Assembly (NCBI RefSeq): GCF_002335745.1
Contig: NZ_NIST01000001.1
Coordinates: 3,968,354-4,032,353, forward strand
Reading direction: 5' to 3'
DNA length: 64,000 nt
Source of the DNA: Evansella halocellulosilytica
Lineage (GTDB): Bacteria > Bacillota > Bacilli > Bacillales > Salisediminibacteriaceae
Made by a program: the position numbers and the translations under genes. Shown here piece by piece: positions 27,890-35,598 of this stretch (positions are counted from its first letter, which is position 1; each line of letters starts with the position of its first letter). The notes below the pieces were generated by a model that was not told the origin of the DNA, searched no databases, and saw nothing but the letters and a program-made list of their open reading frames with translations.

Positions 27890-28080
27890 GATGCAAGGTG
27901 CAATTTAGCGCAAGGCGCCCGCCTATCGGCGACACTCTTTACCTGCGACGAGTAACCGCTGGAGTCACGACAGGAAGATGTCCGAACTTAGACTTCAAGT
28001 GACGGGGCAAAGCGACCTCGAGCTGAAAACTGCTACCCTAGACAGCAATCGAGAGATTGAAATTTTATACTTTCTTAACT
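27890..28080. repeat. partial mosaic-repeat locus between sdaAB and fakB
   Basis: This non-coding segment ends with a near-identical copy of the third module of the 6-kb locus. CAATC-GAGA-GATTG is at 28046-28059, followed by AAATTTTATACTTTCTTAAC. The part before it (27910-28030) is GC-richer than its surroundings and has short stems such as CGCC...GGCG, and it shares CGCTGGAGTC with the 41-kb locus. The CCACGTCCTGTGG module is absent. Confidence 0.7.
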
Positions 28081-28087
28081 TATCAAT

Positions 28088-28166
28088 AAAAAGTACCAGG
28101 CACCTCCATCATTAAAGAGAAAAATTGATCCTTTCTCTATTAAAAAAAACGGAGTGAACCTGGCAT
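28088..28166 (-). terminator. long hairpin with CCAGG/CCTGG arms after fakB
   Basis: Minus strand: TGCCAGGT and CTCC pair with GGAG and GCCTGGTA across about 60 bases, with an inner stem AGAGAAA / TTTCTCT. A TTTTTATT run follows. It is placed to end the yloU-fakA-fakB transcript. The arms resemble widely repeated Bacillus intergenic terminator-like elements. Confidence 0.4.
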
Positions 28167-28198
28167 ATATGTGAAAGTGCTGCTAATTTTTCATTTGT

Positions 28199-29056
28199 TT
28201 ACTTTACTTTCGTAATTGAAACAGAGATCGTCCCTGGTCCAACGTGAGTGCCTATGACCGGACCAATGTTTGTAATGACTGACTCTTTCATATTAAAAGT
28301 TTCTTTCATTTTTACCATTAACTTTTCTGCTTCATCTTCTGCATCTGCATGAGAAATACCGATATGAACTGGGTCATTGCCATATTTATTTTGAAATTCT
28401 TGGATAATTTTAGAAACTGCTTTTTTATTCCCTCTTACTTTTTCAAACGGATATACTTCGCCTTCCTCGTTTAAAGAAAGGATTGGTTTTATTTTTAATA
28501 GTGAACCTAATACAGCGGAAGCCTTTCCTATTCTTCCGTTCTTTTCAAGAAATTCTAATGTATCAACCATAAAATATACAGTAGTATCTTCAAGGAGTTC
28601 GTCAATTCGTTTTAAGCACTCTTCCTTCGTTGCACCTGCTTTTGCCAGCTTGGCCACTTCAACTACGATAATACCAATTGCATAGGAGGCTCTTCTTGAA
28701 TCTATAACGGTTAATGGTACTTCATCTCCTAATGTTTGTGAAGCAATATATGCAGACTGAAAAGTACCACTCAATTTTGAAGATAAATGAATCGATATAA
28801 TGTCATCTTGAGGCCATTCTTCATGAATGCGACGGTATTCCGTTTCAAATTGATGCGGGGTTGGCTGTGATGTGGTCGGAATAATATTTGCACTTTTTAG
28901 TTTGTCATAAAACTGCGAAGCATTTAAATCAACACCGTCTTCAAACGTCTCTTCACCGAAGTGTACTTTTAATGGTACAACTGAAATGTTTAAATCTTTC
29001 ACTAGTGATTCAGGAATATCCGCAGTTGAATCAGTTACTATTTTTACTTGCCCCAT
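28199..29056 (-). CDS. fakB: DegV family fatty-acid-binding protein (FakB)
   Basis: DegV proteins bind a fatty acid and present it to the kinase FakA. The protein has 285 residues, starts MGQVKIVTDSTADIPESLV, and has family motifs TSQPTPHQF and LSSKLSGTFQSA; the C-terminal half contains IGPVIGTHVGPGT. The ATG at 29056 is preceded by AAAGGGGG. It lies 31 bp downstream of the fakA homologue, so a kinase and a fatty-acid carrier are encoded side by side. The lipid specificity cannot be read from sequence. Confidence 0.92.
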   Translation of the reverse strand: MGQVKIVTDSTADIPESLVKDLNISVVPLKVHFGEETFEDGVDLNASQFYDKLKSANIIPTTSQPTPHQFETEYRRIHEEWPQDDIISIHLSSKLSGTFQSAYIASQTLGDEVPLTVIDSRRASYAIGIIVVEVAKLAKAGATKEECLKRIDELLEDTTVYFMVDTLEFLEKNGRIGKASAVLGSLLKIKPILSLNEEGEVYPFEKVRGNKKAVSKIIQEFQNKYGNDPVHIGISHADAEDEAEKLMVKMKETFNMKESVITNIGPVIGTHVGPGTISVSITKVK

Positions 29057-29087
29057 AAATCGCAACCCCCTTTATTTTTCAACCACC

Positions 29088-30770
29088 TTATTCGACAGAG
29101 ATAATGTAAGAATATAATGGTTGGTTCCCTTCATGAACTTCAACTTCAACGTCTTCGTGTTCGTTTTCAATAAAGTCGACAAGTTCATCGGCTTCTTGTT
29201 CTGATCGGTCTTCTCCTCTAATAATAGTTACGATTTCACTATTATCATCAATCATTTTGTTTAACAGATCCTGTGCTACCTTTTGTACAGAAGAACCGGT
29301 CGTAACGATATTTTTTCCAAAAATACCCATGTAGTCACCTTTGTTAATTTCGACGCCATTTATGCTTGTATCACGAACAGCATACGTTACTTCTCCGGTT
29401 TTCACTGTGTTCAACGCCTCTGTCATTTCAGCTTTATTCTCATCAAGTCCATCCGTTGGATTGTAGGCTAATAATGCAGCTAATCCTTGTGGCACCGATT
29501 TTGAAGGGACGATGACAACTTTTCGATCAGCCACTTCAGCAGCTTGCTCGGCAGCCATCACAATATTACTGTTATTCGGTAACAAAATTAATTTATCTGC
29601 ATTGGATTCATTGATCGCTTTTACAAAGTCTTCAGTCGATGGATTCATCGTTTGACCGCCTTCAATAACGACTTTTGCGCCTAACCCTTTAAACAGTTTG
29701 GCAATGCCGTCTCCCATCGCAACAGTGATTATACCGTATTCAGTTTTTTCTACTTCAATACTCTGACCACTTGCTGGAACTTCAATACCTTCTTGTTCTA
29801 AAATACTTGTGTGCTGTTCACGCATATTTTCAATCTTCACGTTCACAAGTGATCCAAACTTTTGGGCTTCGGTTAATACATTTCCTGGATACTCTGCATG
29901 TATGTGGACTTTTAACAAATCTTCATCTGAAACGACTAATAAAGAATCACCGTACTCGCTTAACGATTTCCGGAACTGATCTTCGCTGAATGGATTTTGT
30001 TTCACTTTATCCTGGTCAAATTTAACCATCACTTCTGTACAATAACCGAATTCAATATCCTCTGTTGCCATATGGCTTTGAGCTGATTGATGGTGTTCAA
30101 CTTTTACCAGCTCGTCCATGTTAGGTACATGTTGAACGATATCAACAACTTTTTCCCCTTTTAAAACTGCTAAAAAACCTTCATAGATCGTAACTAAGCC
30201 TTGTCCGCCTGAATCTACAACTCCCACTTCTTTTAAAACTGGGAGAAGGTCGGGAGTTCTTTCAAGAGATGCTTTAGCTTCTTTTAAAACCGCTTCCATT
30301 AAGCCAATCACATCATCATTTCTCTTTGCATACTCGGCACCCTTTTTAGCTGAATCTTTTGCAACAGTTAAAATCGTACCTTCAACTGGTTTCATTACAG
30401 CTTTATATGCCATATCAACCCCGTATTCAAATGCTTTACTCAAATCATTCGCTGAAAGAGTTTCTTTCCCCTCCACGGATTTTGAAAAACCGCGAAATAA
30501 CTGAGAAAGAATGACGCCTGAATTCCCTCTAGCCCCCATAAGCAATCCTTTTGCAAAGGAGCCTGCAATTTGACCGACATGGTCGGTACTCTGGCCTTTT
30601 ACTTCCTTTACTCCAGAAGTAATCGTTAAATTCATGTTTGTTCCGGTATCTCCATCTGGTACAGGAAATACGTTTAATGCATCAATAGTTTTCGAATTGT
30701 TGGATAAATTGTTTGCTCCTTCAATTAACATATGGGCAAACTTTTCTCCTTCAATTTGCTTGATCGTCAC
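29088..30770 (-). CDS. fakA: fatty acid kinase catalytic subunit FakA (YloV)
   Basis: A 560-residue DAK2-domain protein that phosphorylates FakB-bound fatty acids to acyl-phosphates, feeding PlsY. The N-terminal DhaL-like domain has NVFPVPDGDTGTNM (Asp39 and Asp41 are likely metal ligands) and GARGNSGVILSQ. The C-terminal part is DegV-like in fold. The start is GTG at 30770 with GTAAGGAGGAG upstream. Gene order yloU-fakA-fakB suggests one operon. Confidence 0.93.
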   Translation of the reverse strand: MTIKQIEGEKFAHMLIEGANNLSNNSKTIDALNVFPVPDGDTGTNMNLTITSGVKEVKGQSTDHVGQIAGSFAKGLLMGARGNSGVILSQLFRGFSKSVEGKETLSANDLSKAFEYGVDMAYKAVMKPVEGTILTVAKDSAKKGAEYAKRNDDVIGLMEAVLKEAKASLERTPDLLPVLKEVGVVDSGGQGLVTIYEGFLAVLKGEKVVDIVQHVPNMDELVKVEHHQSAQSHMATEDIEFGYCTEVMVKFDQDKVKQNPFSEDQFRKSLSEYGDSLLVVSDEDLLKVHIHAEYPGNVLTEAQKFGSLVNVKIENMREQHTSILEQEGIEVPASGQSIEVEKTEYGIITVAMGDGIAKLFKGLGAKVVIEGGQTMNPSTEDFVKAINESNADKLILLPNNSNIVMAAEQAAEVADRKVVIVPSKSVPQGLAALLAYNPTDGLDENKAEMTEALNTVKTGEVTYAVRDTSINGVEINKGDYMGIFGKNIVTTGSSVQKVAQDLLNKMIDDNSEIVTIIRGEDRSEQEADELVDFIENEHEDVEVEVHEGNQPLYSYIISVE

Positions 30771-30791
30771 GAATGCTCCTCCTTACTCTTC

Positions 30792-31157
30792 CTAAGGGTT
30801 TGTTACACGGACTCCTTGAACAAAAATATTAACAGAGTCGACAACTAAACCTAACATTTGTTCTAATTGATATTTTACTTTTGACTGTACATTATGCGCC
30901 ACTTCAGAAATCTTTGTCCCGTAACTAACGATGATATACATATCAATATGGACCTGCTCATCAGATTCTTCACGAATTACAACCCCGCGACCTAAATTTT
31001 CTTTTCCTAATAGGTCTGTTATGCCATCTTTCAATTGTTTTTGTGAAGCCATACCTACAATCCCATAACAATCGATTGCAGCTCCCCCTGCGATAACAGC
31101 AACAACTTCCTTTGAAACGTCAATTCTTCCATAATTCGTTTTCATCTCGATGGTCAT
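30792..31157 (-). CDS. yloU: Asp23/Gls24 family protein YloU
   Basis: A 121-residue Asp23-family protein with IDVSKEVVAVIAGGAAIDCYG at the start and a C-terminal GLVVDSVNIFVQGVRV. Members associate with the cell envelope in Gram-positive bacteria and are linked to envelope stress. The ATG at 31157 has AAAGGAGG upstream; an earlier in-frame ATG lacks an SD. It precedes fakA by 21 bp, the conserved partnership seen in many Firmicutes. Confidence 0.92.
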   Translation of the reverse strand: MTIEMKTNYGRIDVSKEVVAVIAGGAAIDCYGIVGMASQKQLKDGITDLLGKENLGRGVVIREESDEQVHIDMYIIVSYGTKISEVAHNVQSKVKYQLEQMLGLVVDSVNIFVQGVRVTNP

Positions 31158-31383
31158 GAAAATGCCTCCTTTAGGTATTTCTCTTATGGCTACCGTCATT
31201 TTACTATAAAGGTGCACAATTTAAAAGAACACATAGGACCCAATCCCTAAAAGCTCGTAATATTATGTAGGGTAATATAATAGCCATGAATTTAATTTAG
31301 TGAATTAAACCCACATTAGATAAGAAAACATATTCCATAAGACGCTGTCAAGCCTTTTCCCTTGAAAGTTTATATAAAATTAC

Positions 31384-31412
31384 TTGAAATCTCGTAGTCC
31401 TTATGCTAAGAT
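31384..31412 (+). promoter_or_regulatory. promoter for rpmB with extended -10
   Basis: TTGAAA (31384-31389), a 17-base spacer and TAAGAT (31407-31412), with TGC directly before the -10 giving an extended -10 element. Transcription would start near 31420, leaving a leader of about 220 bases before rpmB. I recognise no ribosomal-protein leader motif in 31420-31625. Confidence 0.55.
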
Positions 31413-31641
31413 TACGAAGTATTTGAATTGAAATAGTTCAAAAGAAAATGAGTATGTTTAAAAAGGATGACAAAAGGACCGCCAGCGGATTATTTTGGTT
31501 AAAGACTTTCGAAGCAACAGATTGAACAACAATCAGAATAACTGATCCGTGTTAGAAAATAGACGGTTACTTTTCCATGAATTTTTGAACATCTACTAAA
31601 AGAACAGATGATCTCATCGTGTGTCAGAAGGAGGGAGAATC

Positions 31642-31830
31642 ATGGCACGTAAATGCGTAGTAACAGGAAGAGGACCACGCTCAGGAAACCAACGTTCTCA
31701 CGCGATGAACGCGAATAAGCGCCGCTGGGGTGCTAACGTACAAAAAGTACGTATCTTGGTTGATGGAAAGCCGAAACGTGTATACGTTTCAGCAAAAGCA
31801 CTAAAATCAGGAAAAGTTCAACGCGTTTAA
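31642..31830 (+). CDS. rpmB: 50S ribosomal protein L28
   Basis: A 62-residue large-subunit protein with the typical [21 protein letters not shown]-terminus and [12 protein letters not shown]. It has a single Cys and no CXXC pair, the zinc-independent form. AGGAGG (31629-31634) lies seven bases before the ATG; a GTG seven codons earlier overlaps that SD region and is unlikely. It is convergent with spoVM and they share a terminator. Confidence 0.97.
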   Translation: MARKCVVTGRGPRSGNQRSHAMNANKRRWGANVQKVRILVDGKPKRVYVSAKALKSGKVQRV

Positions 31831-31845
31831 TATGAAAGTTGTACT

Positions 31846-31876
31846 AAAAAACGGCGCCCTCCCGCGCCGTTTTTTC
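31846..31876 (+). terminator. bidirectional terminator between rpmB and spoVM
   Basis: Stem ACGGCGC / GCGCCGT with loop CCTCCC (31851-31870), preceded by six A and followed by six T. It can end rpmB on the plus strand and spoVM on the minus strand. Confidence 0.9.
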
Positions 31877-32018
31877 CTTTCATACACAACCAACGTTAAA
31901 GAAGCTGACTTAGAAGTGCCTGGCTCTCCACCACCTACACGATACCTTCGCATTACAAATAGATACATATAGGACCTCTGCACTTTACTATTGTCAGCTT
32001 CTCACGTGATTATATCGA

Positions 32019-32099
32019 TTAACCTTTTCGAAAAGTTCCAAGTACTGCCTTAACAAAACCTCCAATAAACCTAGGTAACTTAATCGTGTAAAACTTCAT
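32019..32099 (-). CDS. spoVM: stage V sporulation protein M
   Basis: A 26-residue amphipathic peptide, MKFYTIKLPRFIGG followed by FVKAVLGTFRKG. It matches B. subtilis SpoVM in length and nearly throughout, with the conserved Pro9 that helps recognise convex membrane. SpoVM sits on the forespore outer membrane and anchors SpoIVA for spore coat assembly. The SD AGGAGG (32107-32112) lies seven bases upstream. It is located between thiN and rpmB as in B. subtilis. In B. subtilis it is transcribed by sigma-E; I could not place that promoter with confidence. Confidence 0.95.
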   Translation of the reverse strand: MKFYTIKLPRFIGGFVKAVLGTFRKG

Positions 32100-32270
32100 T
32101 TTTCCCCCTCCTCTAATAAGGTGCCGCCTCGGGACGTTATAACGTATACATAAAAACGTGCTTCGTTATTACCCATTATATTCAGCTCAGAGAAAATAGT
32201 ACCTAATTTTTTGTGAAAGCAGGTTTGCTAATCAACGAAAAAATGTTGGAACGACAGATCACATGTTGTT

Positions 32271-32927
32271 TTACGATTGGTCATTTGTTTGAAAAACCAT
32301 CAACAGTCCTTTTTCAAACGAATAAAATCCTTCGTCTGCAATTAATTCATTACTTATACACAGACTGCTGCCTTGTTTAATGAAAGCATTCTCTAGTGGG
32401 TAACGAAACTTTTTTAACGTCAGTCCTGTTATAGAATCCGACATTGGCAGAAACGAAACATACCGTGCATTGCTGCTTTTTACAGTATATGCTCCTGGCG
32501 ATTTCAAGAACATTTTGTTCCACCGGTCTTCCAAAATGATTGGGATCTTTTTGTCTAACCCCTTTAACAATAGCTGGGCGTTTACAAAAAGATGATCTAA
32601 ACGTCCGCCTGTTCCTCCGTAGATGACAATCTTATCAGGTTTTTGTTGTAATGCCCAATTTACAGCAATCTCAAGGTCGGTTTCATCTTTTTGTTCAGGA
32701 TACACCTTCAAATGAACAGCTTTTTCTTCGATCCATCCTCTTTCCTTGTCTGACAATGAATCAAAATCACCAAACGCAAAATCTGGATCGATCTTTTCTT
32801 TTAGTAAATAATAAACTCCACGGTCTACTCCTATCCACCTTACTTCACTTTTTTCATATGATGTTTGAATAGAAGACAGTGATGGAATATTTTTAACCGG
32901 TCCACCCGCAACGATCAAATAAATCAT
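32271..32927 (-). CDS. thiN: thiamine pyrophosphokinase
   Basis: It transfers pyrophosphate from ATP to thiamine to make the cofactor TPP. It has 218 residues. The N-terminal catalytic domain has IGVDRGVYYLL, AFGDFDSLSDKE and YPEQKDETDLE, plus GGTGGRLDH; the C-terminal domain is the beta-rich thiamine-binding part. The ATG at 32927 follows GGGGAG. It is 24 bp downstream of thiT, so import and activation of thiamine are probably co-transcribed under the TPP riboswitch. Confidence 0.94.
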   Translation of the reverse strand: MIYLIVAGGPVKNIPSLSSIQTSYEKSEVRWIGVDRGVYYLLKEKIDPDFAFGDFDSLSDKERGWIEEKAVHLKVYPEQKDETDLEIAVNWALQQKPDKIVIYGGTGGRLDHLFVNAQLLLKGLDKKIPIILEDRWNKMFLKSPGAYTVKSSNARYVSFLPMSDSITGLTLKKFRYPLENAFIKQGSSLCISNELIADEGFYSFEKGLLMVFQTNDQS

Positions 32928-32951
32928 CTGACACTCCCCTAATTCCATAGA

Positions 32952-33506
32952 TTAATTTGCTTGGTGGAGGATGCGGTCACTAGATTTATTTAACAATAAG
33001 ACAACGATCAGACATAAAATGAATGCAGGTCCCATATAAGTCAAATTGTAAGTGAATGAATAAACTAGTACCGGTGTGCCTTCTGGAGCAAACTCTCCAA
33101 ACCAAACAACTCCTGCAGTAAAATGCGCTAAATATCGTAGCAGGCTACCTACGAAAACACCAACAGTGATACTTATGATTTTCCGACTGTTAGATACGCC
33201 TTTATTAAAATAGAATAATCCTGCAAAACCTACGACTAAAAATGCAATCGGATAATCAATCAACCCTTGAAGCCAATGAACAATGTACGGATTGTACATC
33301 ATGTTCAAAAGTCCTACGATTAATCCAGTAGCTAAACTAGCAATTAAGCCTCTTCTAAAGGCCATTACGAAAATTGGCAGCATCGTTAATGAAACAGATC
33401 CTCCTTGTGCCCAGATTTTAAATGAAAAAAAGTCTAAAATAAAGGCTAATGCGGCCATGATTGCAACTTCGGCCATGATCGTCATTCTTTTTCTTCGATT
33501 TTTCAT
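32952..33506 (-). CDS. thiT: thiamine transporter ThiT (ECF substrate-binding S component)
   Basis: A 184-residue membrane protein with about six hydrophobic helices. The stretch WAQGGSVSLTMLPIFVMAFR matches the conserved ThiT (YuaJ) thiamine-binding loop. Such S components work with the shared EcfAA'T module, encoded elsewhere. The ATG at 33506 is spaced six bases from GGAGGG; earlier in-frame ATGs lack an SD. It is preceded by a TPP riboswitch. In B. subtilis this gene is not located between rpe and thiN, so its placement here is notable. Confidence 0.9.
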   Translation of the reverse strand: MKNRRKRMTIMAEVAIMAALAFILDFFSFKIWAQGGSVSLTMLPIFVMAFRRGLIASLATGLIVGLLNMMYNPYIVHWLQGLIDYPIAFLVVGFAGLFYFNKGVSNSRKIISITVGVFVGSLLRYLAHFTAGVVWFGEFAPEGTPVLVYSFTYNLTYMGPAFILCLIVVLLLNKSSDRILHQAN

Positions 33507-33643
33507 CAAATTCCCTCCATTTGGCTGTTCCCAACCATTACTCATAAATAAGCACCCTATAAACAAACGTTGTAAACTGATTGATTTACGTGTCTTTTTA
33601 AATAAAAGCTATACATTATTTCTTATGTCGTGTATCTAGACAC

Positions 33644-33672
33644 AAAAAAACCAATGCATAGATATGCATCGG
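33644..33672 (-). terminator. riboswitch-controlled terminator upstream of thiT
   Basis: Minus strand stem CCGATGCATA / TATGCATTGG with a 2-base loop is followed by seven T. It lies just downstream of the TPP aptamer and should stop transcription when TPP is bound. Confidence 0.9.
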
Positions 33673-33690
33673 CTTCATCATGTGAATGCC

Positions 33691-33780
33691 TCCACATCCC
33701 TACGCAAGTATCAACTTACAGGTTCAAAGGGTCGAAGCGTACAGCTTCCTCTCAGTCCTTCTAAGGACTCCCCTCGTGGC
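33691..33780 (-). promoter_or_regulatory. TPP riboswitch (THI element)
   Basis: Read on the minus strand, the aptamer has the hallmark CTGAGAGGAAG and ACCCTTTGAACCTG blocks and GCGTAGGGA. The P1 helix forms from CCAC near 33779 and GTGG near 33692. It sits upstream of the terminator and thiT, so TPP should repress thiT-thiN. Confidence 0.95.
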
Positions 33781-33799
33781 TCTTATTTACGTTAACTTT

Positions 33800-33828
33800 A
33801 TTTTACATGTTTCCTCTTATCGTTTCAA
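33800..33828 (-). promoter_or_regulatory. thiT promoter inside the 3' end of rpe
   Basis: Minus strand TTGAAA (33823-33828), 17-base spacer, TAAAAT (33800-33805). The -35 lies in the last rpe codons. Initiation near 33793 places the riboswitch at the very start of the transcript. Confidence 0.6.
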
Positions 33829-34453
33829 TTGCTTCTTTCCGATTTGGCTGATTATACACTGCTGAACCTGCAACTAGTACATTTGCACCAGCATCGATAC
33901 AGAGCTTTGCCGTCTCTTTGTTCACTCCGCCATCAACTTCAATATCGATACTCTTACCTGATTCGTCAACGAGTTTTCTTACTTGAGAGATTTTAGGAAG
34001 GACAGCATGAATAAATGATTGCCCCCCGAAACCTGGATTCACAGTCATTAATAGAATAAGATCAACATCTTCAATAACGTGTTTGATCATGTCTACTGGT
34101 GTCGCAGGATTAATAACAACTCCTGCTTTTACTCCTGTTTCTTTTATTAAATGGATGGTTCGATGTAAATGAGCAGATGCTTCTGCATGCACACTAATAA
34201 TATCTGCTCCAGCCTTTGCAAATGCAGGAATATATTGATCAGGATTTTCAATCATTAAATGAACATCTAAAGGCAGTGTTGTAACAGGACGTATTGCTTC
34301 AACAATTAACGGACCAATTGTTATATTCGGGACGAAGTGCCCGTCCATCACATCTACATGTATATAATCTGCTCCACCGTTTTCAACATCTTTTATCTCA
34401 TCGCCTAGCTTTGAAAAATCTGCTGATAAGATGGAAGGTGCTATTTTGATCAT
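33803..34453 (-). CDS. rpe: ribulose-phosphate 3-epimerase
   Basis: A pentose phosphate enzyme interconverting ribulose-5-P and xylulose-5-P. It has 216 residues and a TIM barrel, starting [19 protein letters not shown]. Metal and catalytic residues lie in [35 protein letters not shown] and IEVDGGVN. It begins 2 bp after the rsgA stop with SD GGAGGTAC. The thiT promoter overlaps its 3' end. Confidence 0.97.
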   Translation of the reverse strand: MIKIAPSILSADFSKLGDEIKDVENGGADYIHVDVMDGHFVPNITIGPLIVEAIRPVTTLPLDVHLMIENPDQYIPAFAKAGADIISVHAEASAHLHRTIHLIKETGVKAGVVINPATPVDMIKHVIEDVDLILLMTVNPGFGGQSFIHAVLPKISQVRKLVDESGKSIDIEVDGGVNKETAKLCIDAGANVLVAGSAVYNQPNRKEAIETIRGNM

Positions 34454-34455
34454 GA

Positions 34456-35337
34456 TTAGTACCTCCGTTTTTGTGATTTAATTTCATCAATAAATTGAAC
34501 GTAGTGGTCATAACGGTGCTGAGCAATCTCACCTAATTCAAGTGCTGCTTTTACTGCACACTTCGGTTCATTTACATGTGTACAGCCACGAAATTTACAA
34601 CCTTTTGATCGTTCTCTCATCTCTGGAAATAGAAAGCCGAGTTCTTCCACTTCTATTCCATTAAAATCTAGTGAGCTGAAGCCTGGTGTATCGGCAACAT
34701 AACCATTTTCAACTTTAATTAGCTCAACATGTCTTGTCGTATGTTTTCCGCGGCCAAGACTTTTAGAAATTGGGTTCGTTTCTATGTTTAAATCAGGCAT
34801 TAATGCGTTCAATAATGATGATTTTCCAACACCTGATTGTCCTGCAAAAACAGATACCTTCCCTGACAAATAGGGACGGAGTGTTTCGATCGTTTCGTCG
34901 ACATAGATTGAAGTATTTACGACTTCATAGCCAATCTCGCGATACGTTTTTTCATATAATTGGATTGCTTTTTCCGTTTCATCTTCAAGTAGATCAATCT
35001 TTGATAAACATATAATCGGCTCAATGTTATTTGCCTCAACATGAACTAAAAAACGGTCTAATAATAATGAGCTAAACGACGGCTCTTCAGTTGAAAACAC
35101 AAGAACAGCTTGTTCAACATTAGCAATCGGCGGGCGAACAAGTTCATTCGTTCTCTCGTCTACATGTAAAACATATCCGTCCGTCTTATTTTCTGCTTCA
35201 AATTCAACCCAGTCCCCTACTAGCGGAGTAATCTTCCTTTTACGAAAGTTTCCTCTTCCTCTGCATTGGAAAGTGCCGTCTTCATTTTCCACATAGTAAA
35301 ACCCGCTTAACGCTTTAATAATTCTTCCTTTGCCCAT
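34456..35337 (-). CDS. rsgA: small-subunit-dependent GTPase RsgA
   Basis: A circularly permuted GTPase that matures the 30S subunit. It has 293 residues: an N-terminal OB fold, then CLSKIDL (G4) before [14 protein letters not shown] (G1) and DTPGFSSLD (G3), and a C-terminal zinc knuckle C-X4-C-X-H-X5-C ([14 protein letters not shown]). AGGAGGATTGA precedes the ATG. It sits downstream of prkC with a 260-bp gap that holds an inverted repeat ACTTTGGC/GCCAAAGT and nothing else I can name. Confidence 0.97.
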   Translation of the reverse strand: MGKGRIIKALSGFYYVENEDGTFQCRGRGNFRKRKITPLVGDWVEFEAENKTDGYVLHVDERTNELVRPPIANVEQAVLVFSTEEPSFSSLLLDRFLVHVEANNIEPIICLSKIDLLEDETEKAIQLYEKTYREIGYEVVNTSIYVDETIETLRPYLSGKVSVFAGQSGVGKSSLLNALMPDLNIETNPISKSLGRGKHTTRHVELIKVENGYVADTPGFSSLDFNGIEVEELGFLFPEMRERSKGCKFRGCTHVNEPKCAVKAALELGEIAQHRYDHYVQFIDEIKSQKRRY

Positions 35338-35598
35338 TCAATCCTCCTTATAATCCGAACTTTAGCTCTCCCGCAAAGTTCTTAGATAACTTTGGCTTTA
35401 AGCCTCGATCGAATGCCAAAGTCACCTCTTTCATTATAACGTGTATACGATGTACAAACCTATTATAGTTAGGAAATAATCGTTTAATTACCTTAGGCTC
35501 TTCCATACCTTTTCCTTTGTTGCTATTTTCTTATCGCAGTTTACATACTCACGATTGCCATGCTTCCATAAGCTCGTTTATCCCAGTTGGTGAGACCT

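Noticed and set aside
35338-35598. Possible promoter TATAAT before rsgA
   Set aside because: A -10-like TATAAT is present on the minus strand, but no acceptable -35 lies 16-18 bases upstream.
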